A DNA stretch of 37,293 nt from a virus, in the IMG/VR virus record IMGVR_UViG_3300047170_000057, positions 1-37,293 of that record; one strand, written 5' to 3'. Under the pieces are notes generated by a model. That model had not been told where the DNA came from and searched no databases. It worked only from the letters and a program-made list of their open reading frames with translations. Below, piece by piece: positions 13,563-22,018 of the stretch; the stretch's first letter is position 1; each line of letters starts with the position of its first letter. Both the position numbers and the translations under genes were made by a program.

Positions 13563-15500
13563 ATGCCGACAATCAACCAGTTGCAACCGGCGGCCCTGAT
13601 CTCGGCGGGAGACCGGTTGCCGACGCAGCAGGTTGATGGCGTGACCCGCTCGGCCACATTGTCGCAGATCACGGCGGCGATCGTCGCGCCGGGCGCTCCG
13701 GTGACCGGCATGCTTGGCACCGATCTGGTGCAGATCAATCAGGGCGGCGTCAATCAGACGATTTCACTGACAAACCTGTTGAACGGACAGACCATCGACC
13801 AGGGCAGCGCGGCGGCCCCGGCGGCCGACACCGACACGTTCTGGGTTGGCCAGGGCACCTCGACCATGCTGCGGCAATCGCTGTCCGGGGTCTGGGCCTG
13901 GGTGCAAGGCCACATGCCCGGCTACCGCCTGCCGGTGGTGGAGGTGAACACCAGCATCTCGCTGGATGGTTCGGCGCATAACGGCCACCTGCTGATCTGC
14001 TCGCAGCCGGTGACGCTGTTGCCATCAGGCACGATGGGTTCAGGGTTCTTCTGCCAGGTCGTCAACGTCAGCAGTGGCGGCGTGACGCTCGGCAGCGGCA
14101 TCATTTCCTCGTCCGGTTCCTCGATCCTGCCGACCGGCCAGTGCGCTCAGATCGTCACCGGCACCTATTCGCTCGGCACCGTGGTGTTCGCGGCGATCTC
14201 CGGCACGGGTGGCGCCAGCGCGACACCGGCCGCGCCGGGCCTGCCGACCGGCCTGACCTCCGGGACAAAAACCAGCACCGGCGTGGCGCTGACCTGGACG
14301 GCGCCGGCTACTGGCGGCAGCGTCGTGACCTACACCTTGCAGTGGCGCCTCACGGGCGGGTCCACCTGGACACAGATAACCGGCGTTCCGGGAACCGCCA
14401 TCACGGTTTCGGGCCTGACCGCCGCCACCGGCTATGACTTCCAGGTGCAGGCGGTCAATGGGGGCGGGGTCAGCGGGTTTACCGCCACCACCAGCGCCAG
14501 CACCGTCGCCGGCGCGGGCACCACGGCCCCGTTCAACAGCGGCGGCTACCTGCTGACAATGGGCACGCGCACCGTGAGCGGGCCACTTTCCGCCGGTGCC
14601 GTGGGCCTGATCGTCAACGCCAACGACAACAGTGCCGCCGCCGATGGCTCATTCACCGCGCCCGCTTCGGTGTCCGTGGGGTGGTCGACCAGCAACACCG
14701 TGGCGCCGGCGAGCGGACTGCAAACGCTGTCGCCAACCTCCCTCGACGGTCACAACCAATGGGTCGGATACGTTGCCGGGCCGACATCGGTGGGCTCGTT
14801 CTACCTGTGGTTCATCGCCACCAGCAGCGGCGGCGGCATCGTCGCGGCTTACGTGTCGCCCACCGCTTACGCCGTCGTCGCGTCGGGCACCATTCCGGGT
14901 GTGCCGACCGGATTGATCATCGGCACGGCAACCAGCAGCGCGCTGGCGGTTGGCTGGACGGCGCCAAGCACCGGCGTCGCCGCCACCGGATACGTCGTGC
15001 AGTCTCGCGTCACCGGCACATCCACCTGGACGCAGAGCGGCACGATCACCGGCACCAGCACCACGCTGTCAGGTCTGACACCCTCGACGTCCTATGACGT
15101 GCAGGTGAAGGCGACCAACAGCAGCGGCAGCAGCGCCTTCACCGGCACCACGACGGGCTGGACGATCGCCACAAGCTCGGGCGGCTCGTGCACGGCGGCG
15201 TGGAACATCTACCAGACGGCGCTGACCCACGGCACCACCGGCAACATCTACAATCTTGTGATCACCAGCGGGACCGCGCCGGCATCGGTGGCGATCGGAA
15301 TCTCATCGAGCGCGACGGTCGCGCCAAGCCCGATGCCCGCGGTCGCGGATGGGCCGGCGGCCAATTTCAACGGCAATGTGTGGGGCACCTACGTCAGCGC
15401 GCCGGCGACCACCGGCACTTTCTACGGCTGGGCGATCGGCCGTGACGGCAGCGGCGTTATCATGTTCACGCTGGTCGGCGCGGCGGTGACCGTGACATGA
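13563..15500 (+). CDS. Tail fibre-like protein with two fibronectin type III domains
   Basis: This 645-residue protein starts MPTINQLQPAALISAGDRLP, a phage fibre-type N terminus with 'LP' and 'TRSATLSQI' segments that probably anchors to the tail. Two FN3 domains are visible at about residues 225-315 and 445-533. Each has 'PG.PTGL......s..aLtW.aP..G....Y.vq.R..G..tWtq', then 'sgLt..TsYdvqV.A.N..G.S..T'. Each is followed by a similar Ser/Thr-rich beta module, so the C-terminal two thirds look like a tandem duplication. FN3 domains in virion proteins are thought to bind cell-surface glycans. The stop overlaps the next gene (ATGA). Confidence 0.8.
   Translation: MPTINQLQPAALISAGDRLPTQQVDGVTRSATLSQITAAIVAPGAPVTGMLGTDLVQINQGGVNQTISLTNLLNGQTIDQGSAAAPAADTDTFWVGQGTSTMLRQSLSGVWAWVQGHMPGYRLPVVEVNTSISLDGSAHNGHLLICSQPVTLLPSGTMGSGFFCQVVNVSSGGVTLGSGIISSSGSSILPTGQCAQIVTGTYSLGTVVFAAISGTGGASATPAAPGLPTGLTSGTKTSTGVALTWTAPATGGSVVTYTLQWRLTGGSTWTQITGVPGTAITVSGLTAATGYDFQVQAVNGGGVSGFTATTSASTVAGAGTTAPFNSGGYLLTMGTRTVSGPLSAGAVGLIVNANDNSAAADGSFTAPASVSVGWSTSNTVAPASGLQTLSPTSLDGHNQWVGYVAGPTSVGSFYLWFIATSSGGGIVAAYVSPTAYAVVASGTIPGVPTGLIIGTATSSALAVGWTAPSTGVAATGYVVQSRVTGTSTWTQSGTITGTSTTLSGLTPSTSYDVQVKATNSSGSSAFTGTTTGWTIATSSGGSCTAAWNIYQTALTHGTTGNIYNLVITSGTAPASVAIGISSSATVAPSPMPAVADGPAANFNGNVWGTYVSAPATTGTFYGWAIGRDGSGVIMFTLVGAAVTVT
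14235..15497 (+). repeat. Duplicated FN3 plus beta-module unit within the fibre gene
   Basis: The unit beginning near codon 225 and the one beginning near codon 445 share order and key residues: GLPTGL/GVPTGL, VALTWTAP/LAVGWTAP, GSTWTQ/TSTWTQ, LTAATGYDFQVQAVN/LTPSTSYDVQVKATN. Each is followed by a module with a 'SVGWSTSNTVAP' or 'AIGISSSATVAP' segment and a final 'GSFYLWFIA' or 'GTFYGWAIG'. The period is about 220 codons. Similarity is at protein level; the DNA copies have diverged, so the duplication is old. Confidence 0.6.
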
Positions 15501-17641
15501 CCACGGCGCTGATCGCGCCCGGCCGGGTCATGCTGCGCGGACCGTCAGCCGCGGTGCTCTGCGCGCCGTTGGGTGTGCGGGCCGCCGTTGTGCCGCCGGC
15601 AAGCGGCGGATCGCCCTCGACGATTGCCGGGCTGTCGGGCTGGTGGGACGCCAGCGGCATCGCCGGGCTGCTCAATCCGGCGGGCGCGGCGGTCATCTCG
15701 ACAGGCGGCGCGGTCGGCAGCGTCATCGACAAGTCGGGCGGCGGCAATGCCTTGACAGTCTATCATCAAGCGAGCAGCGGCAGTGTCGCGCCGGTGGCGA
15801 CGCCGCGGCTGAACGGCCTGCTGGGCGGTCTTGGCCGCAACACGGTGATACCGCCGAACCTGCCGGCAACGGGGCAGTATCTGCCGGCGATGGACCCGGA
15901 CCAGGGCCTGTCGCTGGCGGCCCCGGTGCAGTGGGGATCGGCAACCCCGTGGACGCTGTTCCTGGTGTGGTCGCGGCCGAACTGGCGGCAGGGCTACGCT
16001 GGCCTGACGGCACTGGTCACGATCGCGGGCAAGGTGGTTCTCGGCATGGATGCGGTCGCCGGGCCGGCGCGGCTGATCCTGTTCCCCGGCGTGTCGCAGA
16101 TCATCCTGAACACCACCAACCCGCGGCGTCATTCCCATGCGGTGATCATCCGCAACACGCCCGGCACCGGCCTTGCCGTCTGGCTGGATGGAACCGCGGT
16201 TGCGCCGGCGGTGACCAACCCGCTGGCCGCGTCCTACAGCGGGACGCTGCTGTTGCTGCATGACGGCACCAGCGGCGGCGGCGCGCAGTGCTGGTTCCAC
16301 GAGGCGGCGACCTGGAGCACGGCGCTTGCGGCCGGCGACATCACGACGCTGCTTGGCTACGCGGCGCGATGGCAGCAGGGCGCGCGCAAGGGTGTTCAAA
16401 TCCTGGTCAGCGGACAGAGCAATGCCGGCAACGCGCTGAACGACGGCGCCTGGCATCTGCTGGCGCAAGGCGTGGCGTGGCACCTGGGCGCGCTGGCCTA
16501 CGGCGTGGTCGGCACTTACAGCGGGCCACCCTCGGCCACCTGCATCGGCGGCCAGGGCATCTATCCCATCCCGGCGGCAGGCTTCGCGGGCGCGTTCCTG
16601 ACCAACCCCGGCGACGGCTCCAGCCCTTCGGGATGGGCGCTTGGAGCCGATGGCCTGGCGGTGCAGACCTTCCTTGCCGCCACCCCTGCCACGGATACCG
16701 CCGACATTGCCGCGCTGTTCTGGCCGTGGTCGGAAAGCGACAGCGCGCGGCTCTACAGCGAGAAGGCGGTCTATTCGGCGGCGGTGCAGCGCCTGCTGGC
16801 ACTGGAACGCACCATGCTGTTGCGCTCCGCCGCGACCCTGCCGCATCTGTGGTGGTCAGCGATTCCATTTCCGGACGGCAGTAACGACCCCGGCGTGCAG
16901 ATGGTGCGCGAGGTGGCGGCCGAGCAGGCGGCGAACAGCGGGCAGAACTGCACGATCATATTGCCGCAGACGTGCGACAGTCTGCCGCGCGGCCCGACTT
17001 ACAACGCCCTGACGGGCGCCTGGACCGGCGGCGACAACTGGCACCGCGACGCAACGGATAATCTGCGGTTCGGCCAGACCGGCGCCGCGCTGGCCGCGCG
17101 TGCCATCCTGGCGGCGTCCGGCGGCGACAGTCTTGGCGTGATCCCGGCCGGCATCCCGGCGGTTGGCGGCCCGTTCATCTCGCACGTCTGGCGGCAGAGC
17201 GGCACGGTGCTGATCGTCACCATCACGCATGACTGCGGCACCGATCTGATCGTGCCGCCGACGCTGGCCGCCAGCGGCAGCGGCTGGGCGGTGATGGACG
17301 GCGGCTCCCTGGCGTCTCCTGGCACGATCAGGCTGGCGACGGCCTGCGCGCGGGTCGATGCCACGCATCTGCAAGTCACGCTGGCCAGCGGCCTGATCAA
17401 CGCCTCGTCCGCCTGCCGCCTGTTCTATCCCTACGGCAGCGGGCAGTACCCGACATACACCGGCATCGGCCGCGGCGATGCGGTGACCGACAACTATGCC
17501 ACGGTCGCCAAGCCGGCGGGCTGGGACATCGGCGCCGATCTGGGCAGCGCCTGGGCGATCAACCTGCCGGTCGCCGCGCCGGTCAGCCTGACCGCGGGCG
17601 TGGCGACGTCCGGCTGCGTTCTCAGTGACGTGACCGGCTAG
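15497..17641 (+). CDS. Tailspike-like protein with SGNH-type carbohydrate esterase domain
   Basis: The 714-residue protein has a lectin-like N-terminal half (SGWWDASG near 47, DKSGGGNAL near 79, then LamG/concanavalin-type strands to about 290). An SGNH hydrolase domain follows: block I ILVSGQSNAGN with candidate nucleophile S308, a FWPWSESDS segment (409-416) at the block III position, and DNWHRD with D513 and H516 as candidate acid and base. GQSN with a GESD-like block is typical of sialate O-acetylesterase-like enzymes. The likely job is removing acetyl groups from host surface polysaccharide during adsorption. A C-terminal beta region probably trimerises or binds. The start overlaps the fibre gene (ATGA). 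Confidence 0.78.
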   Translation: MTTALIAPGRVMLRGPSAAVLCAPLGVRAAVVPPASGGSPSTIAGLSGWWDASGIAGLLNPAGAAVISTGGAVGSVIDKSGGGNALTVYHQASSGSVAPVATPRLNGLLGGLGRNTVIPPNLPATGQYLPAMDPDQGLSLAAPVQWGSATPWTLFLVWSRPNWRQGYAGLTALVTIAGKVVLGMDAVAGPARLILFPGVSQIILNTTNPRRHSHAVIIRNTPGTGLAVWLDGTAVAPAVTNPLAASYSGTLLLLHDGTSGGGAQCWFHEAATWSTALAAGDITTLLGYAARWQQGARKGVQILVSGQSNAGNALNDGAWHLLAQGVAWHLGALAYGVVGTYSGPPSATCIGGQGIYPIPAAGFAGAFLTNPGDGSSPSGWALGADGLAVQTFLAATPATDTADIAALFWPWSESDSARLYSEKAVYSAAVQRLLALERTMLLRSAATLPHLWWSAIPFPDGSNDPGVQMVREVAAEQAANSGQNCTIILPQTCDSLPRGPTYNALTGAWTGGDNWHRDATDNLRFGQTGAALAARAILAASGGDSLGVIPAGIPAVGGPFISHVWRQSGTVLIVTITHDCGTDLIVPPTLAASGSGWAVMDGGSLASPGTIRLATACARVDATHLQVTLASGLINASSACRLFYPYGSGQYPTYTGIGRGDAVTDNYATVAKPAGWDIGADLGSAWAINLPVAAPVSLTAGVATSGCVLSDVTG

Positions 17642-17649
17642 GAGGCGCG

Positions 17650-18390
17650 ATGCAGTGGCCTGACATCACCGCGCAACTGGCGTATTACTGCCAGCAGGAG
17701 CAGCCGGACCCGAGCTTTACCGCGGCGACGCCCAACTTCGTTGCCAACGCCGAGCTGCGGATTTACCGCGAACTGGATTTCGCGGTGACCAGCGGGCAGA
17801 ATCTGTCGCTGCAAACCACCGCCCTGTCGCGGATCGTCGATCTGACGGTGATGACCGGGCAGAGCATCGCCGGCACGCCGGTCGCAACGGCCTGGCCGGT
17901 GGTGGTGCAGACCCTGGCCGCACAGGTCGGCACCAGATGGATACCGTTCCAACTGGTGTCGCTCGACTTCCTCGACATGGCCTGGCCGGACCTGACGCTG
18001 AGCGCCCCCCCGACGCTCGGCCTGGCCTACTATGTCATGCTCGACAGTCAGACCGCGGCGATCGCGCCCGTGCCGGACCAGGCCTATCAGTTGCGGGTGA
18101 GCGGCACGTGGCGCCCGGCGCCGATGTCGGTCGCCAATCCGGAGACGTGGCTGGGCGACAACCTGCCGGATTTGCTGTTCGCCGCGGTGATGGTCGAGGC
18201 GATGGGCTACCAGCGCGATTTCGGCGCGCAGTCGGACAATCCGCAGGCGGCGCTGTCGTGGAACGCGCGCTACGACGACATAAGGCGGGCCGCGGCGACC
18301 GAGGAAGCGCTGCGCAAGGGGCTTGGTCCCGGCTATCAGCCCTACGCGCCGGCGCCGCTGGCGCAGCCGACGCCGCCGCCGCAAGGGTAA
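17650..18390 (+). CDS. Second head-tail adaptor-type protein (SU10 adaptor-like)
   Basis: A GGAGG site at 17641-17645 precedes ATG 17650. The 246-residue product has the pattern of adaptor or 'tail tubular' proteins of short-tailed phages: LPNF-like FTAATPNFVANAELRIYRELDF near the N terminus, a central beta region, then FLDMAWPD, ATIAPVPD-like IAPVPDQAYQLRVSGTWRP, and a helical end (LGDNLPDLLFAAVMVEAMGYQRD). These proteins form a ring beneath the portal. It shares general architecture with the 12362 gene but little identity by eye. The C terminus is Pro-rich. Confidence 0.65.
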   Translation: MQWPDITAQLAYYCQQEQPDPSFTAATPNFVANAELRIYRELDFAVTSGQNLSLQTTALSRIVDLTVMTGQSIAGTPVATAWPVVVQTLAAQVGTRWIPFQLVSLDFLDMAWPDLTLSAPPTLGLAYYVMLDSQTAAIAPVPDQAYQLRVSGTWRPAPMSVANPETWLGDNLPDLLFAAVMVEAMGYQRDFGAQSDNPQAALSWNARYDDIRRAAATEEALRKGLGPGYQPYAPAPLAQPTPPPQG

Positions 18391-18399
18391 GGAGAGGCT

Positions 18400-19443
18400 G
18401 TGACCACATACACGCCGCTGGCCCGCCTGCCCTTGATGACGCCGGGCGATCCGGCGGTGAAGAACGCCTGGGGCAGTATCGTCGATGCCGCCTGGCCGTG
18501 CCTGGAACAGCTTGCCGGCGGCAACGGCCCGATCAGCCTGACCGGTCTGACGACCTGTACGCTGAGCGTGGCCAACAACGCCGCCGACCAGGCGCGGCAG
18601 GCGATGCTGGCCTTCACCGGCGCGCTCAGCGCCAACTGCACGGTGACAATCCCCGCCGTGGCGCGGATCGGCTGGGTCAGCAATGCCACGACTGGCGGCT
18701 TCAGCGTCATCCTGACCTGCGGCGGCACCACCAACCTGACGGTGCCGCCCGGCGACGCCTTTCTCTACACCTGTGACGGCGTTTCCCTGGTCGCCGCGGT
18801 GCCGGTGACCAATCCGGGTCTGGTGGCTTCGCTCGCCGCACATGGCATCCAGAGCGTCACCGCGTCGGCGAACTTTACCGTGCCCGCCGCCGTGACCATG
18901 CTCGACGTCGAGCTGTGGGCCGGCGGTTCGGGCTCCTGGGCGTCGCGCAGTGGCTTGCCGGGCGGCGGCGGCAGTGGCGGCGGCTATGCCCGCAAGCGCA
19001 TCATGGGAGTGGTGCCGGCCGCGGTGATCGCGGTGACGATCGGCGCCGGTGGCACCGCCGGCACGACCTCGGTGGCACCGACCGCCGGCGGGATCAGCAG
19101 CTTCGGCGGCTATTGCAGCGCCGCCGGCGGTGCCCTCAATCCGCTGAACACCGTCGCCGCGCCAACCTTTGGCAACATTGCCGGGACCGGCGTCGGCGGC
19201 GATCTGAACCTGTTTGGCGGCGATGGCGGGTTGGGTGTGGGCAATCAGGGCGGACTGGTGTTCAACCAGGGCGGCTACGGCGGCGGCGGCCCGCTGACAG
19301 GCGGCTTCATCAATTCCGGCAACGCCGGCAATCCGGGCCGCTTTCCGGGCGGCGGCGCGTCGGGAGCCGGCACCGGCGCCACCGGCACGACAGCCTATTC
19401 CGGCGCTGCCGGCGCGGCGGGCCTTTGCATCGTCCGGTGGTAG
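18400..19443 (+). CDS. Tail fibre protein with glycine-rich adhesin tip
   Basis: The GTG start at 18400 has AAGGAG (18389-18394) upstream. The 347-residue protein has an N-terminal fibre-like part (TPGDPAVKNAWGSIVDAAW; FTGALSANCTVTIPAV; a lattice of short beta strands). From about residue 150 it has a glycine-rich domain: FTVPAAVTMLDVELWAGGSG, GGGGSGGGYARKRIMGVVP, VIAVTIGAGGTAG, then long Gly/Asn runs ending AAGAAGLCIVRW. This is the arrangement of Gly-rich tail-tip domains, where polyglycine helices display variable loops for receptor binding. It likely specifies host range together with the two proteins upstream. Confidence 0.78.
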   Translation: MTTYTPLARLPLMTPGDPAVKNAWGSIVDAAWPCLEQLAGGNGPISLTGLTTCTLSVANNAADQARQAMLAFTGALSANCTVTIPAVARIGWVSNATTGGFSVILTCGGTTNLTVPPGDAFLYTCDGVSLVAAVPVTNPGLVASLAAHGIQSVTASANFTVPAAVTMLDVELWAGGSGSWASRSGLPGGGGSGGGYARKRIMGVVPAAVIAVTIGAGGTAGTTSVAPTAGGISSFGGYCSAAGGALNPLNTVAAPTFGNIAGTGVGGDLNLFGGDGGLGVGNQGGLVFNQGGYGGGGPLTGGFINSGNAGNPGRFPGGGASGAGTGATGTTAYSGAAGAAGLCIVRW

Positions 19444-19446
19444 GCC

Positions 19447-21444
19447 GTGCCGCTGGGCAAAATCCATCTGCGGCCGGGCATCACGGTTGAACTGACGCCG
19501 ACCGCCAACGAGGGCGGCTGGTCGTCCTCGCAACTGATCCGCTTCTTCGCCGGGCAGGTGCAGAAATACGGCGGCTGGTCACGCCTGCCGGCGGTGCCCG
19601 CCCTGGTCGGCCAGTGCCGCGGCCTGCTGGGCTGGGCCGACCTGGTGGGCACCGCGCACTTGGCCGCCGGCACCGAACAGCGGCTCTATACCCTGACCGG
19701 CGGCCAGTTGTCGGACGTGACGCCGGTGGTGCAAACCACCAACGCGGCGCCGGCGCTGGCGACGACGGCGGGATCGGCCAGCCTCACCATCACCGACGCC
19801 ACCTATCTGCCGGCGGCGGGCGACTGGGTGAACATCGTCACGCCGGTCAGCCAGGGCGGCGGCGTCATCGCCGGCACCTATCAGGTGCTGATCACATCGG
19901 GCGGCAGTGTCTATACCGTGACGGGGATCGCGCCGGCGGTCGCGACCGCGGCCAGCGGCGGCGCGGTGGCGATCTATGCGACCACCGCGGCGTCGGCCAC
20001 GGTGACTGTCACTTTGCCCGCGCACGGCCTCGTCGCCGGTAGTGCCTATGTCATCGCGCTGCCCACCACCATCGCCGGGCTGGTGCTGTCCGGCAGCTAC
20101 AGCGTCTCGGCGGTGCCGACTGCGAACAGCTTCCAGTTCGTTGCCTCGGCGCTGGCCTCCGCCACCACCAGCGTGACGATGAACGGCGGCAACATGCAGT
20201 TGCAGTATCTGCTGCCGTCCGGCGCGGCGGTGAACACCACGCTGGGCGGCTGGGGCACCGGCGACTGGGGTGCCGGCGACTGGGGCCTGACCAACGCCGG
20301 CACCACCAGCGCGCTGGTCAGCAAGGCCCGCACCTGGAGCCTGGACCATTTCGGCCAGGATTTGATCGCCTCGCCGGACCTCGGGCCGATCTATCACTGG
20401 CCGCCGCCGCTGGCCGTCCCGGCGGTGCTGCTGGGCAGCGCGGCGCCGCCCATCAACCGGGTGGTCTTCTGTGTGGCGCAGGTGCAGATCATCGTCGCCT
20501 GCGGCTCTTCATCCCTCGGCACGTACTATCCGACGCTGATCCGCTGGTGCGATGCAGGTGATTTCACGGATTGGAATGCGTCGGCGACCAACCAGGCCGG
20601 CAGCTACCAGTTGTCCTCGGGCTCGTATGTCACCGCCGCCCTGGCGGTGGGCCTGGGCGCGCTGATCTGGACCGACACAGATCTGTGGTCGATGACCTAC
20701 CAGGGACTGCCCTACGTGTTCGGCTTCAACCGCGTGGCCGTGGCCTGCGAGGCGCTGAGCAAGAAAGCGCCGGCGGTGGTGGGTACCATGGTGGTCTGGC
20801 CCTCCAGCCGCGGCTTCTTCCGCTACGACGGCGGCGCCGTCGCGCCGGTGGAATGTCCGGTGTGGGACTTCTTCTTCAACAACCTGGACACCACCCAGCA
20901 GGAGCAGGTCTGTGCCGCGGTCAACACGGCGTTCAACGAGGTCGCCTGGTTCTTCCCGGTGGCGGGCGGCGGGGTCAGCTATGTCAAATGGAACTATCTG
21001 GAGAACGCCTGGGACTACGGCACGCTGACGCGCACCGCCTGGTGCGACCATTCGCCGTACGGCAATCCGATCGCCACCGACGCGCAGGGCGTGCTGTATG
21101 TGCACGAAAGCGGCGCCGACGCTGACGGCTCGCCATTGGTTTCCTATGCGCAATCAGGCTATTACGATCTGCAAGACGGCAACGAGTTGCAGTATGTCAA
21201 CGTCGTCATCCCGGATTTTGTCGCCAGCATTGGAAGCACCATCGAGTTGAGCATCCTCGCCACCAACTATCCGGGCGACACGCCGCGGTCCCATGGGCCG
21301 TTCCCGGTGGTGCCGGGGACGCGGCGGATCAACGTCAGTCTGCGCGGGCGCCAGGTGGCGTTCCGCATCGGCTCGTCCGACCTGGGCTCGTTCTGGCGCA
21401 TGGGCGCGGTGCGCTATGCGTCCGTCGCGGCGGGACGGCGGTAA
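19447..21444 (+). CDS. Tail nozzle/stem protein (P22 gp10-like)
   Basis: The 665-residue protein begins at GTG 19447 (MPLGKIHLRPGITVELTPT). The layout suits a nozzle protein below the adaptor: N-terminal FFAGQVQKYGGWSRL with a 'cRGLLGWADL' segment and a first beta-propeller-like region; a Trp/Gly repeat (GGWGTGDWGAGDWG, residues about 258-280); then SLDHFGQDLIASPDLGPIYHW, FFRYDGGAVAPVECPVWDFF and YVKWNYLENAWDYG. It ends RINVSLRGRQVAFRI and GSFWRMGAVRYASVAAGRR. The last part is a strongly conserved phage pattern I recognise without a firm name. The gp10-like assignment is from size, order and propeller-like repeats. Confidence 0.6.
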   Translation: MPLGKIHLRPGITVELTPTANEGGWSSSQLIRFFAGQVQKYGGWSRLPAVPALVGQCRGLLGWADLVGTAHLAAGTEQRLYTLTGGQLSDVTPVVQTTNAAPALATTAGSASLTITDATYLPAAGDWVNIVTPVSQGGGVIAGTYQVLITSGGSVYTVTGIAPAVATAASGGAVAIYATTAASATVTVTLPAHGLVAGSAYVIALPTTIAGLVLSGSYSVSAVPTANSFQFVASALASATTSVTMNGGNMQLQYLLPSGAAVNTTLGGWGTGDWGAGDWGLTNAGTTSALVSKARTWSLDHFGQDLIASPDLGPIYHWPPPLAVPAVLLGSAAPPINRVVFCVAQVQIIVACGSSSLGTYYPTLIRWCDAGDFTDWNASATNQAGSYQLSSGSYVTAALAVGLGALIWTDTDLWSMTYQGLPYVFGFNRVAVACEALSKKAPAVVGTMVVWPSSRGFFRYDGGAVAPVECPVWDFFFNNLDTTQQEQVCAAVNTAFNEVAWFFPVAGGGVSYVKWNYLENAWDYGTLTRTAWCDHSPYGNPIATDAQGVLYVHESGADADGSPLVSYAQSGYYDLQDGNELQYVNVVIPDFVASIGSTIELSILATNYPGDTPRSHGPFPVVPGTRRINVSLRGRQVAFRIGSSDLGSFWRMGAVRYASVAAGRR

Positions 21445-21446
21445 TA

Positions 21447-21734
21447 GTGAGCGGATCACAAGCCGACCTGACGGGCATTGTCCTGGCGCTTCAGGACATC
21501 GTGAAGGCATTGTTTCTCAGTCAGCAGACCATGGCGGGCGGGCTGACGGTGAACACCGGCCTGACGGCCTGCACCGTCGCCGGATTGCCCGTGCCGGCGC
21601 CGCTGGGGCGTCTGGCCTACGCCTCGAACGGGCGCAACACGGGTCAGGGGGCCGGCGCCGGAACCGGTTGCCTGGTCGTCGGCAATGGAAGTGTCTTTAC
21701 GGCTGTCTGGTCGGGGCTGGCGGTGACGGCGTGA
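21447..21734 (+). CDS. Small hypothetical virion-region protein
   Basis: The 95-residue product starts at GTG 21447, two nucleotides after the preceding stop. A helical N terminus (LTGIVLALQDIVKALFLSQQTM) is followed by a Gly/Ala-rich segment GLPVPAPLGRLAYASNGRNTGQGAGAGTG. The 'LGRLAYASNGRNxGQGAGxGTGxxV' stretch resembles segments found in phage proteins encoded next to fibre or nozzle genes, with a following short strand. The stop overlaps the next start (GTGA). Function unknown. Confidence 0.6.
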   Translation: MSGSQADLTGIVLALQDIVKALFLSQQTMAGGLTVNTGLTACTVAGLPVPAPLGRLAYASNGRNTGQGAGAGTGCLVVGNGSVFTAVWSGLAVTA

Positions 21735-22018
21735 TCTTCGTTCCGAAACCTGGCACCGATCTGACAATTTCTCTTCCGGGCGAGCAGATGCGCGCCAAGG
21801 TTACCAAGGTAGTGGATCGCAATACCGTGTTCTGCCAGATCGGTCAGCCGATGACGCGCGGGCATAATTTCCGCAACGGCGATCTGGTGGCGTGCCGGCG
21901 CACGCCCGGCATTCTGGGCGAGACTTGGCAGGCGGTCGAGAACCGGCCCGCGGCACTGCCGCCCGTGCTGGCGCCCGCCAAGGCGGGCGAACCGGCCGCC
22001 AAAAAGATGAAACGATAA
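21731..22018 (+). CDS. Small hypothetical protein, beta-barrel-like
   Basis: From GTG 21731, overlapping the previous stop, the product has 95 residues: MIFVPKPGTDLTISLPGEQM, then MRAKVTKVVDRNTVFCQIGQPM, HNFRNGDLVACRR, and a Pro/Ala/Lys-rich tail (PAAKKMKR). Alternating strands with 'GD.V' give the look of a small beta barrel. Upstream in-frame codons would run inside the nozzle gene. Function is not identifiable; it belongs to the late operon. Confidence 0.55.
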   Translation: MIFVPKPGTDLTISLPGEQMRAKVTKVVDRNTVFCQIGQPMTRGHNFRNGDLVACRRTPGILGETWQAVENRPAALPPVLAPAKAGEPAAKKMKR

